From NCBI GenBank assembly GCA_019247235.1, contig JAFAPG010000936.1, positions 1-7,265 of the forward strand: a stretch of 7,265 nucleotides of DNA, in the 5' to 3' direction. The notes under the pieces were generated by a model, which was not told the DNA's origin, did no database searches, and worked only from the letters and a program-made list of their open reading frames with translations. The position numbers and the translations under genes were made by a program. Position 1 is the stretch's first letter, and every line of letters begins with the position of its first letter. Origin of the DNA: Acidobacteriota bacterium. Its GTDB lineage: Bacteria; Acidobacteriota; Terriglobia; Terriglobales; Acidobacteriaceae. Below, one piece after another: positions 5,721-7,265 of this stretch.

Positions 5721-6590
5721 ATGAACAAGATATTCATTTGTGGGCTGGGAGCGCTGTTCCTATGGGGAGGGTTAGCGATTGCCACGGCACAGGAAGAGCC
5801 AGCGACGACACCTCCTCCTAAAGTCCTTCAGGTTATTCGCGAGTTTGTGAAACCGGGAAAAGGTGGGGCGGCGCACGACAAAGCGGAAAGCGCCTTTGTG
5901 CAGGCATTTGTCCGCGCCAAGTGGCCGACCCATTACTTTGCGGCGGCTGCGCTGACCGGACGACCGCGCGTACTATTCTTCGTTGCCTACGATTCGTTCG
6001 ACGCTTGGGAGAAAGACAATCTGGCCACCCAGAAAAATACGGCGCTGTCGGCCGTGCTGGACCGCGCTTCGGCGAATGATGGAGAGTTGTTGAGCGATAT
6101 GGACACATCGGTCCTGACCTATAACGAAGAACAGAGCCTGCGCGCCCCAGTGGATATTGCCCATATGCGGTATTTCGAAATTTCCCTGTATCGAGTGCGT
6201 CCGGGACATCGAGCTCAATGGAACGAGCTGGTCAAGCTGGTGAAAGCGGCGTATGAGAAAGTCCCCGACACGCATTGGGCTATGTACGAGGCGGTTTTTG
6301 GCCAGGAAGATGTGACCTACGTGGTGATCATCCCGCGGAAGTCTGCGAGCGAGATCGACCAGAGCATGATGAACGAAAAACAGTTTGTGGAGGCGATGGG
6401 CGAGGACGGGATGAAGAAGCTGGTGGAGTTGGAGTCAGGGGCGGTGGAGTTTACGCAAAGCAACCTGTTCCAATTTAGACCGGCGATGAGTTATCCGCGC
6501 GACGAGTGGGTGAAGGCGGATCCGGAGTTCTGGAAAATCCAGGCTCCGAAGCCCGTCAAGGCTGAGGAGAAACCGGCAACGAAACCTTAA
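5721..6590 (+). CDS. Exported protein with two tandem alpha+beta (ABM/NIPSNAP-like) halves, function unknown
   Basis: This 289-residue protein begins with a clear Sec signal (residues 1-23; MNKIFIC, hydrophobic core GLGALFLWGGLAIA, cleavage likely ATA|Q). A short Pro/Thr linker leads to two similar halves. In the first, VLQVIREFVKPGK (35-47) starts a strand-loop-helix unit and VLFFVAYDSFDAWEKD (84-99) ends it. In the second, MRYFEISLYRVRPGH (149-163) starts and TYVVIIPRKSASEID ends. The repeated 'hydrophobic strand + [VR]xPG[KH] + helix' and the late strand followed by S..E/D fit dimeric alpha-beta barrel proteins such as ABM or NIPSNAP, here duplicated in one chain. A Lys/Pro/Glu-rich tail closes it. 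I do not recognise a named family or active site; heme or small-molecule binding is only a possibility. It has a strong ribosome binding site and a stem-loop 40 bases after the stop, so is probably monocistronic. Confidence 0.82.
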   Translation: MNKIFICGLGALFLWGGLAIATAQEEPATTPPPKVLQVIREFVKPGKGGAAHDKAESAFVQAFVRAKWPTHYFAAAALTGRPRVLFFVAYDSFDAWEKDNLATQKNTALSAVLDRASANDGELLSDMDTSVLTYNEEQSLRAPVDIAHMRYFEISLYRVRPGHRAQWNELVKLVKAAYEKVPDTHWAMYEAVFGQEDVTYVVIIPRKSASEIDQSMMNEKQFVEAMGEDGMKKLVELESGAVEFTQSNLFQFRPAMSYPRDEWVKADPEFWKIQAPKPVKAEEKPATKP

Positions 6591-6629
6591 TCCACGACTG
6601 CTTCTTGTCGTACGAAAGACTTGCGGTCG

Positions 6630-6661
6630 CCCACTTCTCCCTGCATTTAGGGAGAAGTGGG
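6630..6661 (+). terminator. Perfect 13-bp stem-loop after the exported protein gene
   Basis: CCCACTTCTCCCT (6630-6642) pairs perfectly with AGGGAGAAGTGGG (6649-6661) around the 6-base loop GCATTT. It begins 40 bases after the stop codon. No T-run follows on either strand, so it is either a U-less terminator or a 3'-end protecting hairpin. Confidence 0.6.
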
Positions 6662-7059
6662 AATTCCTGCCTAGAAACGGAGCATTCTTCCCCCCTTCTC
6701 AAACTGTAGCTGGACCACCCTGTAGCTCCAAGTGGACGAGTATGGTTTCTAGCGACGCCGCTCCAGTCGCCGAAGTCTACTCGACCGCGCCGCTCGTCCA
6801 GCAGGTACCTGATTGGTGCTCCCCGACCAGTGGGGTCAAGACGTGTACCGCTCTGATAATAACGGTGATCGCTTAAAAGCAGCTGCCGTAACCTGGCGGG
6901 AGGTGATCATTCCTGAGCGAAATGGTTAAAACGGATAGCCGTGAGCGACGGGCAATGCAGCAGGCTAGTAGCTCTCGATCCAATCTCGCCAAGCTGAAGA
7001 TCGACGGCGCACAAGAAATCCTAGAGATTCAATACTTTCATGCCGCGCAATATCGGACC
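6662..7059. other. About 400 bases without a recognisable gene
   Basis: Open frames here are short, lack ribosome binding sites and have no family character, including 6922-7140 on the + strand. On the minus strand one frame stays open from about 6908 to at least 6723 and reads like protein (RYLLDERRGRVDFGDWSG), but it has no start codon and I cannot place it. The stretch may be the further decayed body of the recombinase remnant to its right. Confidence 0.45.
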
Positions 7060-7252
7060 GATGCTGCCAGACTCGACAGGCATTGGAGCAGATTGCAACT
7101 TTCTCGCATTCCGCTGACCAGGATTTCTTTTCCTATCTAGATGCATTCGAATTCGGTAGCCATCTCACGCACCGGTACCAAGGAAGCGCGTGCTCACTGG
7201 CATTCATCAAGTACTCGCGGTCCCTGATAAAATCATCAAATCTGCTGCTCAT
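7060..7252 (-). pseudogene. Decayed tyrosine recombinase/integrase, N-terminal core-binding domain remnant
   Basis: On the minus strand from ATG 7252, 39 codons read FDDFIRDREYLMNASEHALP followed by WYRCVRWLPNS, then stop at 7133-7135. This closely follows the start of the SAM-like core-binding domain of XerD-type phage integrases, typically FxxFIRERxYLxNVSPxTxxWYxxSxxWL. After the stop, other frames hold pieces in the right order: VSGMRESCN (family: MRExGLKxxSCN, with the middle missing), then ICSNACRVW (family: IRAINAYLKW). Deletions and frameshifts separate them. No catalytic R...HxxR...Y region can be found to the left, so the gene is dead or its body has been lost. The identification is by pattern only, but several conserved positions in order make chance unlikely. 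Confidence 0.5.
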
Positions 7253-7265
7253 AGCAATCTTCTAA

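Noticed and set aside
6922..7140. 72-residue + strand frame containing LAKLKIDGAQEILE, faintly like an integrase segment
   Set aside because: It is on the opposite strand to the integrase-like remnant, with no other family features, so the likeness is probably chance.
1..7265. CRISPR array, tRNA, rRNA or complete insertion sequence
   Set aside because: No regularly spaced repeats, cloverleaf, rRNA-like stretch or paired terminal inverted repeats were seen by eye.

Overview
The window reads as a chromosomal stretch of a moderately GC-rich Gram-negative-type bacterium. Several protein styles suggest Acidobacteriota (Terriglobia-like): a TldD/TldE pair, a PilZ protein beside a NarL-type regulator, secreted alpha+beta proteins, and decayed small HTH and integrase genes. 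This placement is an inference from protein character; there is no rRNA or other phylogenetic marker here. All five well-supported genes lie on the + strand.

Layout. Positions 1-2205 hold the 3' two thirds of tldD and a complete tldE (pmbA), the two subunits of a zinc-dependent peptidase, 31 bases apart. A 275-base spacer with two GC-rich hairpins follows. Positions 2481-3715 hold a two-gene signalling unit: a single-domain PilZ protein, then 20 bases later a NarL/FixJ-type regulator. The regulator's receiver domain has lost its phosphorylation chemistry (Asp pair broken, phospho-acceptor Asp replaced by Glu, Lys replaced by Arg), but its LuxR-type DNA-binding domain is intact. Positions 3716-4290 are mostly non-coding and contain a frameshifted remnant of a small HTH protein resembling the IS66 accessory protein TnpA. 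A clear extended -10 promoter (4291-4299) and a strong ribosome binding site then lead into an exported SGNH/GDSL hydrolase (4361-5227). Next come a likely decayed small coiled-coil/Arg-rich protein (5295-5585) and a structured leader. An exported protein made of two similar alpha+beta (ABM/NIPSNAP-like) halves follows (5721-6590) and ends in a perfect 13-bp stem-loop. The last 600 bases hold no intact gene. At the right edge, on the minus strand, is the wreck of a tyrosine-recombinase N-terminus (about 7060-7252).

How it works together. tldD-tldE form one functional unit. PilZ plus regulator look like one operon and are the most unusual item, because both proteins keep their fold while the residues that normally sense c-di-GMP or phosphate are altered. 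The two exported proteins have separate leaders and are probably independent genes. The two decayed mobile-element-type genes suggest an old accessory zone from about 3.9 kb to the right end. I found no intact insertion sequence, CRISPR array, tRNA or rRNA. I did not find an obvious new multi-gene defence or biosynthetic system; the degenerate PilZ/pseudo-receiver pair is the best candidate for something undescribed.
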